Positions 1-9,414 of a stretch of DNA of 64,000 nt are shown in pieces (positions within the stretch are counted from its first letter, which is position 1; every line of letters begins with the position of its first letter). Both the position numbers and the translations under genes were made by a program. Source of the stretch: Coprobacter secundus (lineage in GTDB: Bacteria > Bacteroidota > Bacteroidia > Bacteroidales > Coprobacteraceae); NCBI GenBank assembly GCA_000803105.1, contig JTDA01000013.1:1-64000 (forward strand), in the 5' to 3' direction. Below the pieces are notes generated by a model. That model saw only the letters and a list, made by a program, of their open reading frames with translations. It ran no database searches and was not told the origin of the DNA.

Positions 1-315
1 TGTTATGTAAGTAAGGGTTACATTTCCTTGTAAAGCTACAGCCCATTCAATCTTGCCACTATTATCTAATTTAGCCAAATAGGAACTATTTCCGATGGGG
101 AGGAGAGTTTTATCTCCTATGTTGAAATCCTGGGAATATACTCCACATACGTAAGTGTTCCCATTAGCATCAATATGTGTGAGATCTTTAGCAACGGCAT
201 CATCTTTTCCTCTTGGTTCTCCTAATGAAAAACTCCAATCTTGGGTTATTTCTTGAGCGAAAGATAGTGAGGCAACAGTCACCAGACAAATAAATAGTAA
301 AATTTTCTTTTTCAT
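1..315 (-). CDS. Secreted protein of unknown function, N-terminal part only
   Basis: An open frame of 105 codons runs from the ATG at 313-315 off the left window edge, so the C-terminus is missing. It begins with a typical signal peptide (MKKKILLFICLVTVASLSFA, likely cleaved before QEI). The mature start contains short stretches such as 'NTYVCGVYSQDFNIG' and 'YLAKLDNSGKIEWA', which resemble the repeating blades of SBBP-type beta-propeller surface proteins; that resemblance is my reading. The gene lies 139 bases downstream of susD on the same strand, so it is probably the fourth gene of the protease-SusC-SusD unit. No catalytic motif is visible in the available part. Confidence 0.6.
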   Translation of the reverse strand, partial: MKKKILLFICLVTVASLSFAQEITQDWSFSLGEPRGKDDAVAKDLTHIDANGNTYVCGVYSQDFNIGDKTLLPIGNSSYLAKLDNSGKIEWAVALQGNVTLTYIT

Positions 316-454
316 ACTGTTAAAATTTAAATGAATACTGAAATTTATTATTTGAAAAGAAATTTTGGAGTTTTTCAGATAACTGTATTTTAAGGGTATT
401 GTAAAATACAGCTATCTAAAAAATTTCTCTATAATTTCTAATTCATTTTTATAT

Positions 455-1798
455 TTATAAATAAGGGTTAGCTTCTTTGGCTTCATCCGGAATTTTTATT
501 GTTAGCTCGGGATAATTATCTTCAATACGGTAGGTTTGTCCTTCGTATTCTCGTGTTAATACTGGTCGTTTTTCTTTTTCCATTCTGCGAATATCGAACC
601 AACGGTGACCTTCATATGAAAGTTCCAATTGGCGTTGCAGGTAAACTTCATCTAATAAGGCGTCATCGTCCATCGCATTGATGTCTATTTCTGCTTGTGT
701 ATAGGCTGCGGTTTGATATCGCTTTTCGAGCAATTTCAGTAATAGTGTTTTGCATATTTCCGGATGGTGATTTTTAAGTGCTGCTTCAGCTGCATTTAGG
801 TATATTTCACCTACTCGGAAAGAACAACGATATTCACTTGAGCCTCCTTTTATTAAGCTATATCCTCCGACTTCTGTTTTATAAAATTTTCTGGCTCGTT
901 GGTCTTGAGTACCTGGTAAATATAGATTATACAAAGCTTTAGGGACCAGTTTATCTACATTATTGTATGTCGAGGTCATATTCATTTCAAGGGCAACAAT
1001 GCTCTCTGACGAATTATAGGCATTTGGAAGTGTTCGTCCCGAGACCAGGTCGACAAGTTCGTTTTTCTTTGAAAGTACTCTTTCTGAGGCATTATAGCAG
1101 TCTTCCCATCGTCCCATATAGAGGTATACACGCGAACGGAGAGCGTCTACCGATAATGTGTTAAACCTGTAATTGAGTCCGGTTTCCCAAGTTTCAACGT
1201 TAAGCTTCTTTTCTGCATTATCTATATCGGACAGAACTGAAGCGTAAACTTCGGCGATGGAAGATGGTTTTAAGACTTCATCCATACTGCTGTTTAATTT
1301 CAAAGGAATCCCTGTGCTTGATGTTGCTGTTTCACTATTATAAGGAAGGGCGTATAAATTGACCAGAATAAAATGGTTATATGCCCGCATCATATATGCC
1401 TCTCCTACGATTTGGTTGATTTCTGCTTCTGTTCCGTTTGTTATTGATTTTTCATTCTCAATAACGGTATTGGCTATGAATATCATTTTGTAATACTTTT
1501 CCCAATCAAAATAGGTTGTAGACCCTGAAGGGTTTACGTTATTCCATAACCAAAGGTCCAGAAATGTGTCTTTATCATAAGAATCTAAATTTTTTGATGT
1601 CATATCGATTTCGTCGGAAATAAAAGCTGTCAATCCTCTCGAACTCGGCATCAAATAATAAGCTTCTGTCATTAGTTTTCGGTAATCTTGTGCTGTTTCG
1701 GGGATAACCCGCCCGGTAGGAGTGATATCGAGAAAGTTGTCACATCCGGTAGTTACCAAGAGTGAGATTATTAATAATATGGATGTTAATTTCTTCAT
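455..1798 (-). CDS. SusD/RagB-family nutrient-binding outer membrane lipoprotein
   Basis: The protein has 447 residues and a lipoprotein signal ending at Cys19 (LLVTTGC), followed by the typical SusD opening 'DNFLDITPTGRV'. Near the C-terminus it has the family signature 'LSYEGHRWFDIRR'. SusD proteins sit on the outer leaflet as a lid over the SusC channel and help capture substrate; the alpha-helical TPR-like fold is known for the family. The length is at the short end of the family range. Its start lies 20 bases after the susC stop, so the two are surely co-transcribed. The substrate cannot be told from this gene, but the upstream secreted protease suggests peptides rather than glycans. The match is strong. 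Confidence 0.93.
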   Translation of the reverse strand: MKKLTSILLIISLLVTTGCDNFLDITPTGRVIPETAQDYRKLMTEAYYLMPSSRGLTAFISDEIDMTSKNLDSYDKDTFLDLWLWNNVNPSGSTTYFDWEKYYKMIFIANTVIENEKSITNGTEAEINQIVGEAYMMRAYNHFILVNLYALPYNSETATSSTGIPLKLNSSMDEVLKPSSIAEVYASVLSDIDNAEKKLNVETWETGLNYRFNTLSVDALRSRVYLYMGRWEDCYNASERVLSKKNELVDLVSGRTLPNAYNSSESIVALEMNMTSTYNNVDKLVPKALYNLYLPGTQDQRARKFYKTEVGGYSLIKGGSSEYRCSFRVGEIYLNAAEAALKNHHPEICKTLLLKLLEKRYQTAAYTQAEIDINAMDDDALLDEVYLQRQLELSYEGHRWFDIRRMEKEKRPVLTREYEGQTYRIEDNYPELTIKIPDEAKEANPYL

Positions 1799-1818
1799 AA
1801 CTTATGTATTTGTTTTGT

Positions 1819-4800
1819 TTAGAAATTAAGATTCAGAGTAAGTGTTACTGATTTAGGTATAGGTTGTGCATATTCATTACCCATTGTTTCAGGATCGAGA
1901 TAATTGGTATAGTCAGCAGCCCATACGAGTAAATTTCGGCCTTCAAGAGATATAGTGCCGGAAGTCATCTTGAATATATTCAATACGCTTTCAGGTAATC
2001 GGTACCCTACACGGATACTTTGTAAACGCATGTAGTCGGCTTTTTTTACCCACAAATCCAAATAGCGGTCTACATACAGGCTCTCATAAGCATAATAATC
2101 AGCTCTTCGCTTATCGTCAGGCATCAATGTCGGGAATACGGTATTTGTGTTGGTCGGAGTCCAACGGTTTAAAATGTCTCTATTTGTATTCATACCTCGG
2201 TCAAAAAGAGTAGGGGAGTAAGATGGAGATGTTTGTACTACGTGGCCAAGGTTGAAAATACAGTTGATTCCGATTTCGAATCTTTTGATTCTGAAAGTAT
2301 TGAAAAAACCTCCCGTCCATACAGGTTCTGTTGTTCCTGCATATTTGTACCGGTTTCTTCTTTCTTCTACAGAAAGGTTTGAAGCATAAGACCCATTTTC
2401 GGTTGTTTTTATATTAAAATATTCTTCGGCGGAAACTTTGTTTCCAGCACTGGTTATAAATAGAGGATAACCTTCACTGTCGAGACCTCCGAACGGATAA
2501 GCAAATATAGAACCGACTGCATAACCTCTAAGTGATGGAGTCAATTGGGTTTCCGGAGTACTGATTTCCAGTATTTTGTTTTGGTTGTAAGCGATATTGA
2601 ATGTCGTATGCCAATCGAAATTTTTCATTTTGATATTATGTGTATTCAAGCTCAATTCGACACCTTGATTCTTCATCGATGCCCAATTGATTGTAGTTGA
2701 TGAGAATCCGGTTTCCAGTGGCAACATTTGAGTTCCGATTAGGTCTACCCCTTTACGGAAATAATAATCTCCCGTGAGGTTGATACGGTTGTTTAATACG
2801 GAAAAATCAAATCCTATGTTTGAAGAATGAGTTTTTTCCCAACGTAATTTTTCATTAGGAGGTGATGATATCGATATAACTTCTTCTGTCGTTCCCGGCA
2901 AGATAGTTCTATTTTCATATTTCCCAAGAATTTTAGGAGAAGTGTTCTTGTCGATGTTGCCTTGTAGTCCGTAAGATGCCCGGATAGCCAGATTGTCTAT
3001 CCATTCTATACCATTCATAAACGATTCGGATGAGATACGCCATAGTCCGCTGACAGAGTATAGAGGAAGATAACGGTATTTCTTGTCTACTCCGAAGAGG
3101 TCAGAACCGTCGAATCGGATACTGGCACCTAACGTATATCGATGGCGAAATGAATAGGAAAAAGTTGCAAATCCTGAAACATAAGCATTTTCCGTTTCAC
3201 TGATAGTACTTAATGGGAACATGGAGGAGTGTGACTCTTCAGGGAATAAAATCGGTTTGGATTGCATTGTTTTCCGGTCATATCCATATGCAGCATCATA
3301 TAATGATTTATACCATGTTTTACGGATTTCAGTTCCTAACATAGCTTCTATCTCATGTTCATTCCGTATGTTTTTTCTGAATTCACCCATAGCTTTCCAT
3401 GTTACTTGCGAGCTTTCTGTGTCTGTTTGCTTGTGAAAACCTCCGTCTGGCAGATAAGAGGCTCCATTCACAATAGAGCGAAGTTTGTCTTTCCGAATTG
3501 AATAACTATCTTTATCTGCAATTTTTTCTATTGTACTTTTATCTACCTGCAAACCTACTTGGGAGGTAAGTTTGAACATTGAATTGATTTTTAGTTCCAC
3601 ATCGAAAAGGCTTTTAAAGGATTGTGATGTATTTTCGTGGGATGTATTGGCCCGTTCTTCGAAAATGTTGAAATCTGCGTTTCGGTCATCACCTTTACCT
3701 TGTACATTGTCATCATATACGTAGTTATGATTTTCATCATATACCAATTGGTACGGGTTGGCTCTCCGGGAATAGTATGTCGGACTTGAGAAACTATCTG
3801 CATCTGTCAAAAACGAATTATTTTTCATTTGATTGGCAAATACGCTTGCTCCGAATTTCAAGTGTTTATTTACTTTATAGGTCGTTTTTCCTGTAAAGTT
3901 GAAGCGACTGGCATCTACACCTATGACATTTCCTTTTTCAGTGTAATAACCTAAAGATGTATAATAGGTAGCTCGGTCGCTACCACCGGATATACTTAAG
4001 TTGTATTCTTGATTAAATGCATCCCGGAAGAGAATATCGTTCCAGTCTGTCGTTGTATTACGCAGTCGATTGATGGCAGCCTGTGCATCAGAAGAAATAG
4101 CATTGAATCCTCCGTTTTTGAATGCCTCCATTTGCCCATATTGTTGCAATATTTGAGATACACCACCTTTTTCTTCACGATAAGTATAGTCTGACTGCAG
4201 TAAATCCATTTCTAACTGAACTTTCTCGTCTGAGTTTAGAAGATTGAGCCTATCTATATTAACGTTTGGCGTATAAGAAAGTTTGGTAGAGAATGAAACT
4301 TGAGTTTTCCCTTTTTTACCGCTTTTAGTAGTAATGACGATTACCCCATTGGCAGCTCTGGCCCCATATATAGCTGTTGCTGCAGCATCTTTTAATACGG
4401 TGATATCTTCTATATCATTGGGATTGATTCCGGCAATAGAGGTATTGTAAATATTATCTATATCTTGTAGTTCTTCCATTTTGGGAATATCTGTTCCTTC
4501 AAGAGGAAGCCCATCAAGTACCCATAATGGATCTTGAGTTCCATTAATAGAAGATGTACCCCGAATTCTTATTTTAACGGGGGCTCCAGGGGCACCGGTA
4601 GAGGTTACGGCAGATAGCCCTGCTATCTGACCTGCTAAAACTTGGTCGATAGAGTGGGTGTTGCCAATCAACTCATCTGTAATTTTGACTTTAGATATGG
4701 CAGATGTCAATTTTCGGCGTTCAATGTTCTGATAACCGGTAACGACAATGTTGTCGAGCTCATAAGAAGATGGTTCGAGATGGATGTTGTAGAAAGTCTC

Positions 4801-5088
4801 TTTTCCAAGTTTGATTTCCTTTTGGTTATGACCCAAATAACTACAATAAATACGGGTGATACCATCGGGAACATTGATAATGAAACTGCCGTCGATAGCA
4901 GTCATTACTCCTATCGATTCTTTTTGATGGTTTATTTTTTTCAGATCGTCAGTTGATACAAACACAGATGCACCTATGAGGGGAAGGTTATCTCCATCTG
5001 AGGTTACAAGCCCTTTGACCTCGCGTGTAGCCGCGAATATCGACGTAGTATAAACCATCAGGACTAAAATAAATAAAATCTTTTTCAT
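1819..5088 (-). CDS. SusC/RagA-family TonB-linked outer membrane transporter
   Basis: The protein has 1089 residues. A signal peptide (MKKILFILVLMVYTTSIFA) precedes a carboxypeptidase-regulatory-like domain at about residues 22-105. A TonB-dependent plug domain follows, starting near 'NIVVTGYQNIERR', with the SusC-type signature 'GTAAIYGARAANGVIVIT' in degenerate form (ATAIYGARAANGVIVITTKSG) near residue 240. The remainder is a long 22-strand-type barrel ending in the expected aromatic terminus 'LTLNLNF'. With SusD it forms an energised importer for large substrates across the outer membrane. It is the second gene of a unit starting with the zinc protease, 167 bases upstream. No anti-sigma or sigma gene of the usual ECF type is adjacent. 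Confidence 0.95.
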   Translation of the reverse strand: MKKILFILVLMVYTTSIFAATREVKGLVTSDGDNLPLIGASVFVSTDDLKKINHQKESIGVMTAIDGSFIINVPDGITRIYCSYLGHNQKEIKLGKETFYNIHLEPSSYELDNIVVTGYQNIERRKLTSAISKVKITDELIGNTHSIDQVLAGQIAGLSAVTSTGAPGAPVKIRIRGTSSINGTQDPLWVLDGLPLEGTDIPKMEELQDIDNIYNTSIAGINPNDIEDITVLKDAAATAIYGARAANGVIVITTKSGKKGKTQVSFSTKLSYTPNVNIDRLNLLNSDEKVQLEMDLLQSDYTYREEKGGVSQILQQYGQMEAFKNGGFNAISSDAQAAINRLRNTTTDWNDILFRDAFNQEYNLSISGGSDRATYYTSLGYYTEKGNVIGVDASRFNFTGKTTYKVNKHLKFGASVFANQMKNNSFLTDADSFSSPTYYSRRANPYQLVYDENHNYVYDDNVQGKGDDRNADFNIFEERANTSHENTSQSFKSLFDVELKINSMFKLTSQVGLQVDKSTIEKIADKDSYSIRKDKLRSIVNGASYLPDGGFHKQTDTESSQVTWKAMGEFRKNIRNEHEIEAMLGTEIRKTWYKSLYDAAYGYDRKTMQSKPILFPEESHSSMFPLSTISETENAYVSGFATFSYSFRHRYTLGASIRFDGSDLFGVDKKYRYLPLYSVSGLWRISSESFMNGIEWIDNLAIRASYGLQGNIDKNTSPKILGKYENRTILPGTTEEVISISSPPNEKLRWEKTHSSNIGFDFSVLNNRINLTGDYYFRKGVDLIGTQMLPLETGFSSTTINWASMKNQGVELSLNTHNIKMKNFDWHTTFNIAYNQNKILEISTPETQLTPSLRGYAVGSIFAYPFGGLDSEGYPLFITSAGNKVSAEEYFNIKTTENGSYASNLSVEERRNRYKYAGTTEPVWTGGFFNTFRIKRFEIGINCIFNLGHVVQTSPSYSPTLFDRGMNTNRDILNRWTPTNTNTVFPTLMPDDKRRADYYAYESLYVDRYLDLWVKKADYMRLQSIRVGYRLPESVLNIFKMTSGTISLEGRNLLVWAADYTNYLDPETMGNEYAQPIPKSVTLTLNLNF

Positions 5089-5255
5089 CTGGCAAAATCT
5101 GTATGTCCGGGAAATTGTTATTTCATCGGACGGTTATAATTATTTTTTCTTTAAGGATAATTTTTATATCCCTATTTTGGATAGATAACTCAATATTTCC
5201 GAATCTAATGTTCGGAAATATTGCTTGTTACTAAATTTATTTTGTTATACAATTG

Positions 5256-7919
5256 TTATTTATTCAATCCTAATCCTGTATTGATACGCAAGAGAACATC
5301 AGTATAATGATAGCGTGCTGCTAAATCGGATGTTGAATTAACTCGCTTTTGTAACAGGTCTCTAATACGAAGTAATTCTCCTCGTTTTACTGATACAGCA
5401 TCAGATGTGCGGTTCGACTGTCCGCTGTAGAAATTGACATTACGTACAGAATGTCCGTCTTTTCCTTCAAGGTGCTGACCGTAACAAGGTAATACAAGAT
5501 CTTGCAGACCTGTGCCTACTAATTTAGGTGCACTTTTTGTTGTAGCTTCTTCTTGTGCTGCAACTAAAAGGGCGTCAACAAAACCTTTTTGTAAAGCTCT
5601 CATATTTGCATCGGGTATGCCTCCTCTTTCGGTAACACCGAATATATGCTTATGCATCATATCTAACATTTCGATAGCAGTGAAAGCTTTTTTTCCATTC
5701 AGTTTTTCGTTTTCAATCATACGAATAATGCGGTTATTGGTCAATAAATCCCAGAAAATATAACCATGCATGTTTTTCAGCGTATATGAAGGAGAATTTT
5801 CGATAGCTCCAATAACGGAGTTCTGAATGGGGAATGTATATTTATTGATTTCAGCATTTAGTAACCAATCTGGACTGGTCAACACCTCATCAAGTAAAAA
5901 CTGTACGGCTTCCTTTTGCCTGTTTTTTTCAACAAAGGCGTATGTTTCTTGTCCATCACCAATGGCTGTATTTTCGAGATACATACCACCGATATTAGAG
6001 AGTACATGGTAAGCATAGAGATTCCATTGTCCGATGATTGCATTATATAGCCGTCCGGCATCCATGTAAGTTTGGCCTTTCTCTCCAGTTGTAGTCCATT
6101 CTATAATATGGGGCATGATTCGTTTGATATTGGCCATACCGAATCGAGCTGCCTTTACATTATCATCACCCAAATCTTCAATCATAGCTCTTGGATCAGT
6201 AGCTTCTCGCATTGATTGAGCATCTGCAAACCGATATAATGGTCCGGTATGTTTACTCAGAAACTCATAGATAGCGTCTTTTTCTTCATCAGGAGACTGT
6301 ATATCCCTCCAACGATATCCGAACTCAATTGCAAATATGTCATAAGGACCGATGTGCGGAGCAAGATGGGTCACTCCGTCTCCAGGCTGCGTTACATAAT
6401 TATATCGAGCATAATCCATGATAGAGGATGCTGTTGAGTTCATCTTGTCCGTAAACGTTTTTGACCGTAACGAATCGGTTGGATAAGCAGCTGAGGCAAT
6501 CATATTATGGCGTAACCCTAAAGAGTGTCCTATCTCGTGGCAGGCGACAAAACGCATAGCGTCTCCCATAAGGCTGTCTGGTAGTAAGCATTGTTGTGCG
6601 GCCGGATTTACAGCTCCGGTTTGTATCGTAATCCAGTTTTTTAGTATAGCAATTACGTTGTGCCACCAGATTACATCAGCTTCGATGATTTCACCTGAAC
6701 GGGGGTCGTATGTCGATGGTCCCATAGCATTCGATTCTGCCGAAGCGACATAGTTGATAACAGAGTAATTTATATCATCTTCATCTGCGGCAACGCTATC
6801 AGGTAGTTCTTTGGCAATAATTGCATTTTTGAATCCGGCTTTTTCAAATGCTACTTGCCAATCTTCTACTCCCTGCTTGATGTATTTTCTCCATTGTACA
6901 GGAGTTGTTTTATCAATATAAAATACGATAGGCTTTACAGGCTCTACCAATTCTCCACGCAAATAAGCATCTTTGTCTTCCGGTTTGGGTTCGAGTCTCC
7001 AGCGGGTAATCAATTTTCGAGAATCTAATTTTTGTTGCTTATCACTGAAAAATAGTTGAGGGACATAAAAGTATCCGACTAAAGGTGACGTGTAACGTCC
7101 AATCATAGGTTTCTCCGGTAACAAGACAATGGACGAACTGACTTCTGCCGTTACGTTACTGATCTGATTGAATTCTTTTACATGTGTTGTCAATTCAGAT
7201 ATAACGACAACATTATTTTCAAAAGCCTTAGTTTTAACAATTCTCGACAGGTTTTTATCGATTGAAGAGCTTATATTTAAATTGGGGAAAAAGCGGTTAA
7301 TAGGAGAGTCCCCATTGTAAATGTCATTTATTTTAATGACAAAAGCTGTTGTATCTTTATTATATGCTTCTATCTTAAATCCTGTCATTAATGGTGATAT
7401 GTAATTTTCATCAACAGATTTTCCGATAGCATCACCATCAGGATATTGAGGTTTAGGCTGTATTTCACGAACAAGGATTTTATTATCATCTTTATTCCAT
7501 TCGAAACGCACCAATTCTGTCTGATAGTTAATCCCTTTATTTATTCCGGCGTCATTTACAACTGCGGGGACTTTGGTCAACTTATTTACAATCAGCATAT
7601 CCCGATTGAGCAGCTTTATCGGTATTTCGAAATAATAATCATTTTTCTTTTTATGGATGCGAAACATCCCTTCTTGCGTAATAGTTTCTGCCCCAACAAT
7701 TTTCCCATAATCATTTTTTGATTTGGTCGTATCGCTTTTAGCTGAAACATCTCCTTTTTTTGATTTTCTGGATTTTTTACCTTTTTTTCTGAATATATTA
7801 AGTTGGGTTTCTTCTTGTTGTGAATGTATTGTACTATTATCAACAAGGAGGTCTCCTGCATAGCAAGACCCTATAACTGAGAACATAATTCCCCACAAGA
7901 TAAACTTGCTTTTTTTCAT
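5256..7919 (-). CDS. Secreted zinc-dependent metalloprotease (DUF5117/DUF5118/DUF4953 type)
   Basis: The protein has 887 residues with an N-terminal export signal; Cys in 'VIGSCYAG' could be a lipobox, making it a surface lipoprotein, but this is uncertain. A basic, Lys/Ser-rich stretch (about residues 44-60) follows. The catalytic motif HEIGHSLGLRHN near residue 460 fits HExxHxxGxxH, in which three His bind zinc and the Glu is catalytic. A methionine-containing 'SSIMDYARY' about 35 residues later fits a metzincin-like Met-turn. Regions before and after match the DUF5118/DUF5117/DUF4953 architecture common in Bacteroidota. Being first in line with susC and susD, it likely supplies peptides to that importer. 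A consensus promoter lies about 140 bases upstream. Confidence 0.88.
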   Translation of the reverse strand: MKKSKFILWGIMFSVIGSCYAGDLLVDNSTIHSQQEETQLNIFRKKGKKSRKSKKGDVSAKSDTTKSKNDYGKIVGAETITQEGMFRIHKKKNDYYFEIPIKLLNRDMLIVNKLTKVPAVVNDAGINKGINYQTELVRFEWNKDDNKILVREIQPKPQYPDGDAIGKSVDENYISPLMTGFKIEAYNKDTTAFVIKINDIYNGDSPINRFFPNLNISSSIDKNLSRIVKTKAFENNVVVISELTTHVKEFNQISNVTAEVSSSIVLLPEKPMIGRYTSPLVGYFYVPQLFFSDKQQKLDSRKLITRWRLEPKPEDKDAYLRGELVEPVKPIVFYIDKTTPVQWRKYIKQGVEDWQVAFEKAGFKNAIIAKELPDSVAADEDDINYSVINYVASAESNAMGPSTYDPRSGEIIEADVIWWHNVIAILKNWITIQTGAVNPAAQQCLLPDSLMGDAMRFVACHEIGHSLGLRHNMIASAAYPTDSLRSKTFTDKMNSTASSIMDYARYNYVTQPGDGVTHLAPHIGPYDIFAIEFGYRWRDIQSPDEEKDAIYEFLSKHTGPLYRFADAQSMREATDPRAMIEDLGDDNVKAARFGMANIKRIMPHIIEWTTTGEKGQTYMDAGRLYNAIIGQWNLYAYHVLSNIGGMYLENTAIGDGQETYAFVEKNRQKEAVQFLLDEVLTSPDWLLNAEINKYTFPIQNSVIGAIENSPSYTLKNMHGYIFWDLLTNNRIIRMIENEKLNGKKAFTAIEMLDMMHKHIFGVTERGGIPDANMRALQKGFVDALLVAAQEEATTKSAPKLVGTGLQDLVLPCYGQHLEGKDGHSVRNVNFYSGQSNRTSDAVSVKRGELLRIRDLLQKRVNSTSDLAARYHYTDVLLRINTGLGLNK

Positions 7920-8060
7920 ATTTGAGTTAGTGTTTAAGTTAATTCTTCTTGTTTTTTGACTTAATGCGATATTTAATTTAGTAATTTAATTGAATAATTT
8001 TCTTTCAATTTATTATATAACATTTTTATAAACCTACCAATTCCAATCTTTTTCAAAAGG

Positions 8061-8092
8061 CAAAAGTATGTATAGTTTTTTTTATTTGCAAA
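8061..8092 (-). promoter_or_regulatory. Bacteroides-type promoter for the protease-SusC-SusD unit
   Basis: Read on the minus strand, TTTG (8092-8089), a 20-base spacer and TACTTTTG (8068-8061) match the consensus TTTG-N19-21-TAnnTTTG exactly. Transcription would begin near 8053, giving an untranslated leader of about 130 bases before the protease ATG at 7919. Confidence 0.65.
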
Positions 8093-8563
8093 TAATTGTT
8101 GCTGTTTTTATGTATTTTCAATCAAAATGATGTTCTTAAAGCTTTTTACCGACAAAAGTTTATCGAAAATATTTTTTTTATGTCAAAAAATAATAGTAAA
8201 GTTTAAAGGGGTATATAGAATAAAAAATTGTCATATACATTAAATATACAAGTGATTTTTGTATTCTATAATATGTGGGTATTGGTTAGAATTTATTTTT
8301 GTGTTCTATTTTTTATTAATCTTGTGATGGAGTATTATTTTTCTTATGTCTATGACTTTGTTTCTAAATAATATAAAGTGATATGAGCGAGATACCTTTG
8401 CTACATTCGATGAATTGGCGGTAGAAATACGATTACAGGACAGTGCTGCGTCAATGATTTGGTATAGGCCGGTAAAATTTGTTCTGGTGTTATTCGTTTG
8501 TGTATGATTTCAGAATTTAGACTTAAAGAGCTTTTTTAATTGTAGAAATTCCGAGAGATCTCA
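8093..8563. other. AT-rich intergenic stretch with a possible gene remnant
   Basis: No complete gene is visible. A 41-codon plus-strand frame at 8382-8507 lacks a start codon at its beginning but has protein-like composition (it includes DTFATFDELAVEIRLQDSA), so it may be the remnant of a degraded gene. Two arms, 'TATAGAATA' at 8214-8222 and its complement at 8262-8270, could form a long-loop hairpin, but there is no clear U-tract. A lone -7-like box TACCTTTG sits at 8393-8400 without a partner -33 box. Confidence 0.35.
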
Positions 8564-9217
8564 TCATGAAATAAATCTTTTGTCTTTTATCCATTTTTCG
8601 AGAACAGGGATTAGTGTCTGTTCTATGTTGTATGAATCGAATTCTTTATAGAGTTTTCCTGCTAAATCGGAGTTCAGTTTATTAAGTGTACGTTCTTTTA
8701 ATAGGCAAACAGGTTTTCCTAAGCCTATAAATATGCCGATTTCCATGGCTACATTGGGATTAGGATTCTCTGTAGTAATACGTTCATGAACAGCTATACC
8801 GAAATCACAGGCATAGATGTAAGCCAATATATTATTCATAAGGTCATCGGTATATTCTATATCATCGGCACGTAAAGCTGAAATTTTGTATTTGTTTAAA
8901 ACTTTTTTTATTACTTCGTGTATTTGGGCATGTATGGGTGTTTGTTGAAAACTCATTATTATAAATGCCTTTTTACCAGGAAAATCATTGTGTATGCGAT
9001 CAATGTATTCAGTCAGATATGTAGGCTTTTTCTGTTCTATGATTATATCTTGTGGGTCTGTTCGGGTTACCGTCTCAAATTCATCATCATTCAGACCAGA
9101 AAAGATAGCGACTATTTTTGCTTTTTCTTTTAGAGTTGGATCTTTCGCTACTCCCCAAGTAATTTTTTGTTTGTCGAATTTGGAAAAGAAATACTGAAGT
9201 TCTTGGATATGCTCCAT
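8564..9217 (-). CDS. Downstream part: FtsZ C-terminal domain end plus TIR-like / deoxyribosyltransferase-like domain
   Basis: From the ATG at 9217 this frame gives 217 residues, but it is open upstream to 9421 without any ATG, GTG or TTG, and those 68 codons encode FtsZ-like sequence (IDFADLRSIL). ATG 9217 has no Shine-Dalgarno and lies in the middle of a domain, so it is unlikely to be the natural start. Residues 19-41 (TWGVAKDPTLKEKAKIVAIF) resemble the last strands of FtsZ (IIWG..DP.L....RVTVIATGF). From residue 82, 'KKAFIIMSF', 'ALRADDI' and 'NPNPNVAMEIGIF' follow the pattern of TIR-like/nucleoside 2-deoxyribosyltransferase-like nucleotide-binding domains. Glu159 is the candidate catalytic residue and 'GKPVCLL' the strand after it. 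Such domains commonly cleave NAD or nucleotides; the substrate here is unknown. Confidence 0.7.
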   Translation of the reverse strand: MEHIQELQYFFSKFDKQKITWGVAKDPTLKEKAKIVAIFSGLNDDEFETVTRTDPQDIIIEQKKPTYLTEYIDRIHNDFPGKKAFIIMSFQQTPIHAQIHEVIKKVLNKYKISALRADDIEYTDDLMNNILAYIYACDFGIAVHERITTENPNPNVAMEIGIFIGLGKPVCLLKERTLNKLNSDLAGKLYKEFDSYNIEQTLIPVLEKWIKDKRFIS

Positions 9218-9414
9218 TAATAATTCAAATTCCGCACTTATAAATATATTGAGTAGAATGGATTTGGATTTATTTACGTCCTTATCAGTTAAATGAGCAT
9301 ATCTTAATATTTTTTGTAGTGTATCTTGAATAGGGTTTTCTTCAGAACTTGTTTCTGATATGATGATGGATAAATTATGTAATATACTTCTTAAATCTGC
9401 AAAATCAATTGTGA

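Noticed and set aside
8214..8270. Inverted repeat TATAGAATA...TATTCTATA as a terminator of the FtsZ-TIR locus
   Set aside because: The loop is about 40 bases, the arms are pure A/T-rich and no U-tract follows on the minus strand.
9218..9414. A separate small gene between the FtsZ-like and TIR-like frames
   Set aside because: The stretch is a continuous part of the TIR-like frame, without a start codon, and encodes the FtsZ T7 loop and C-terminal domain.
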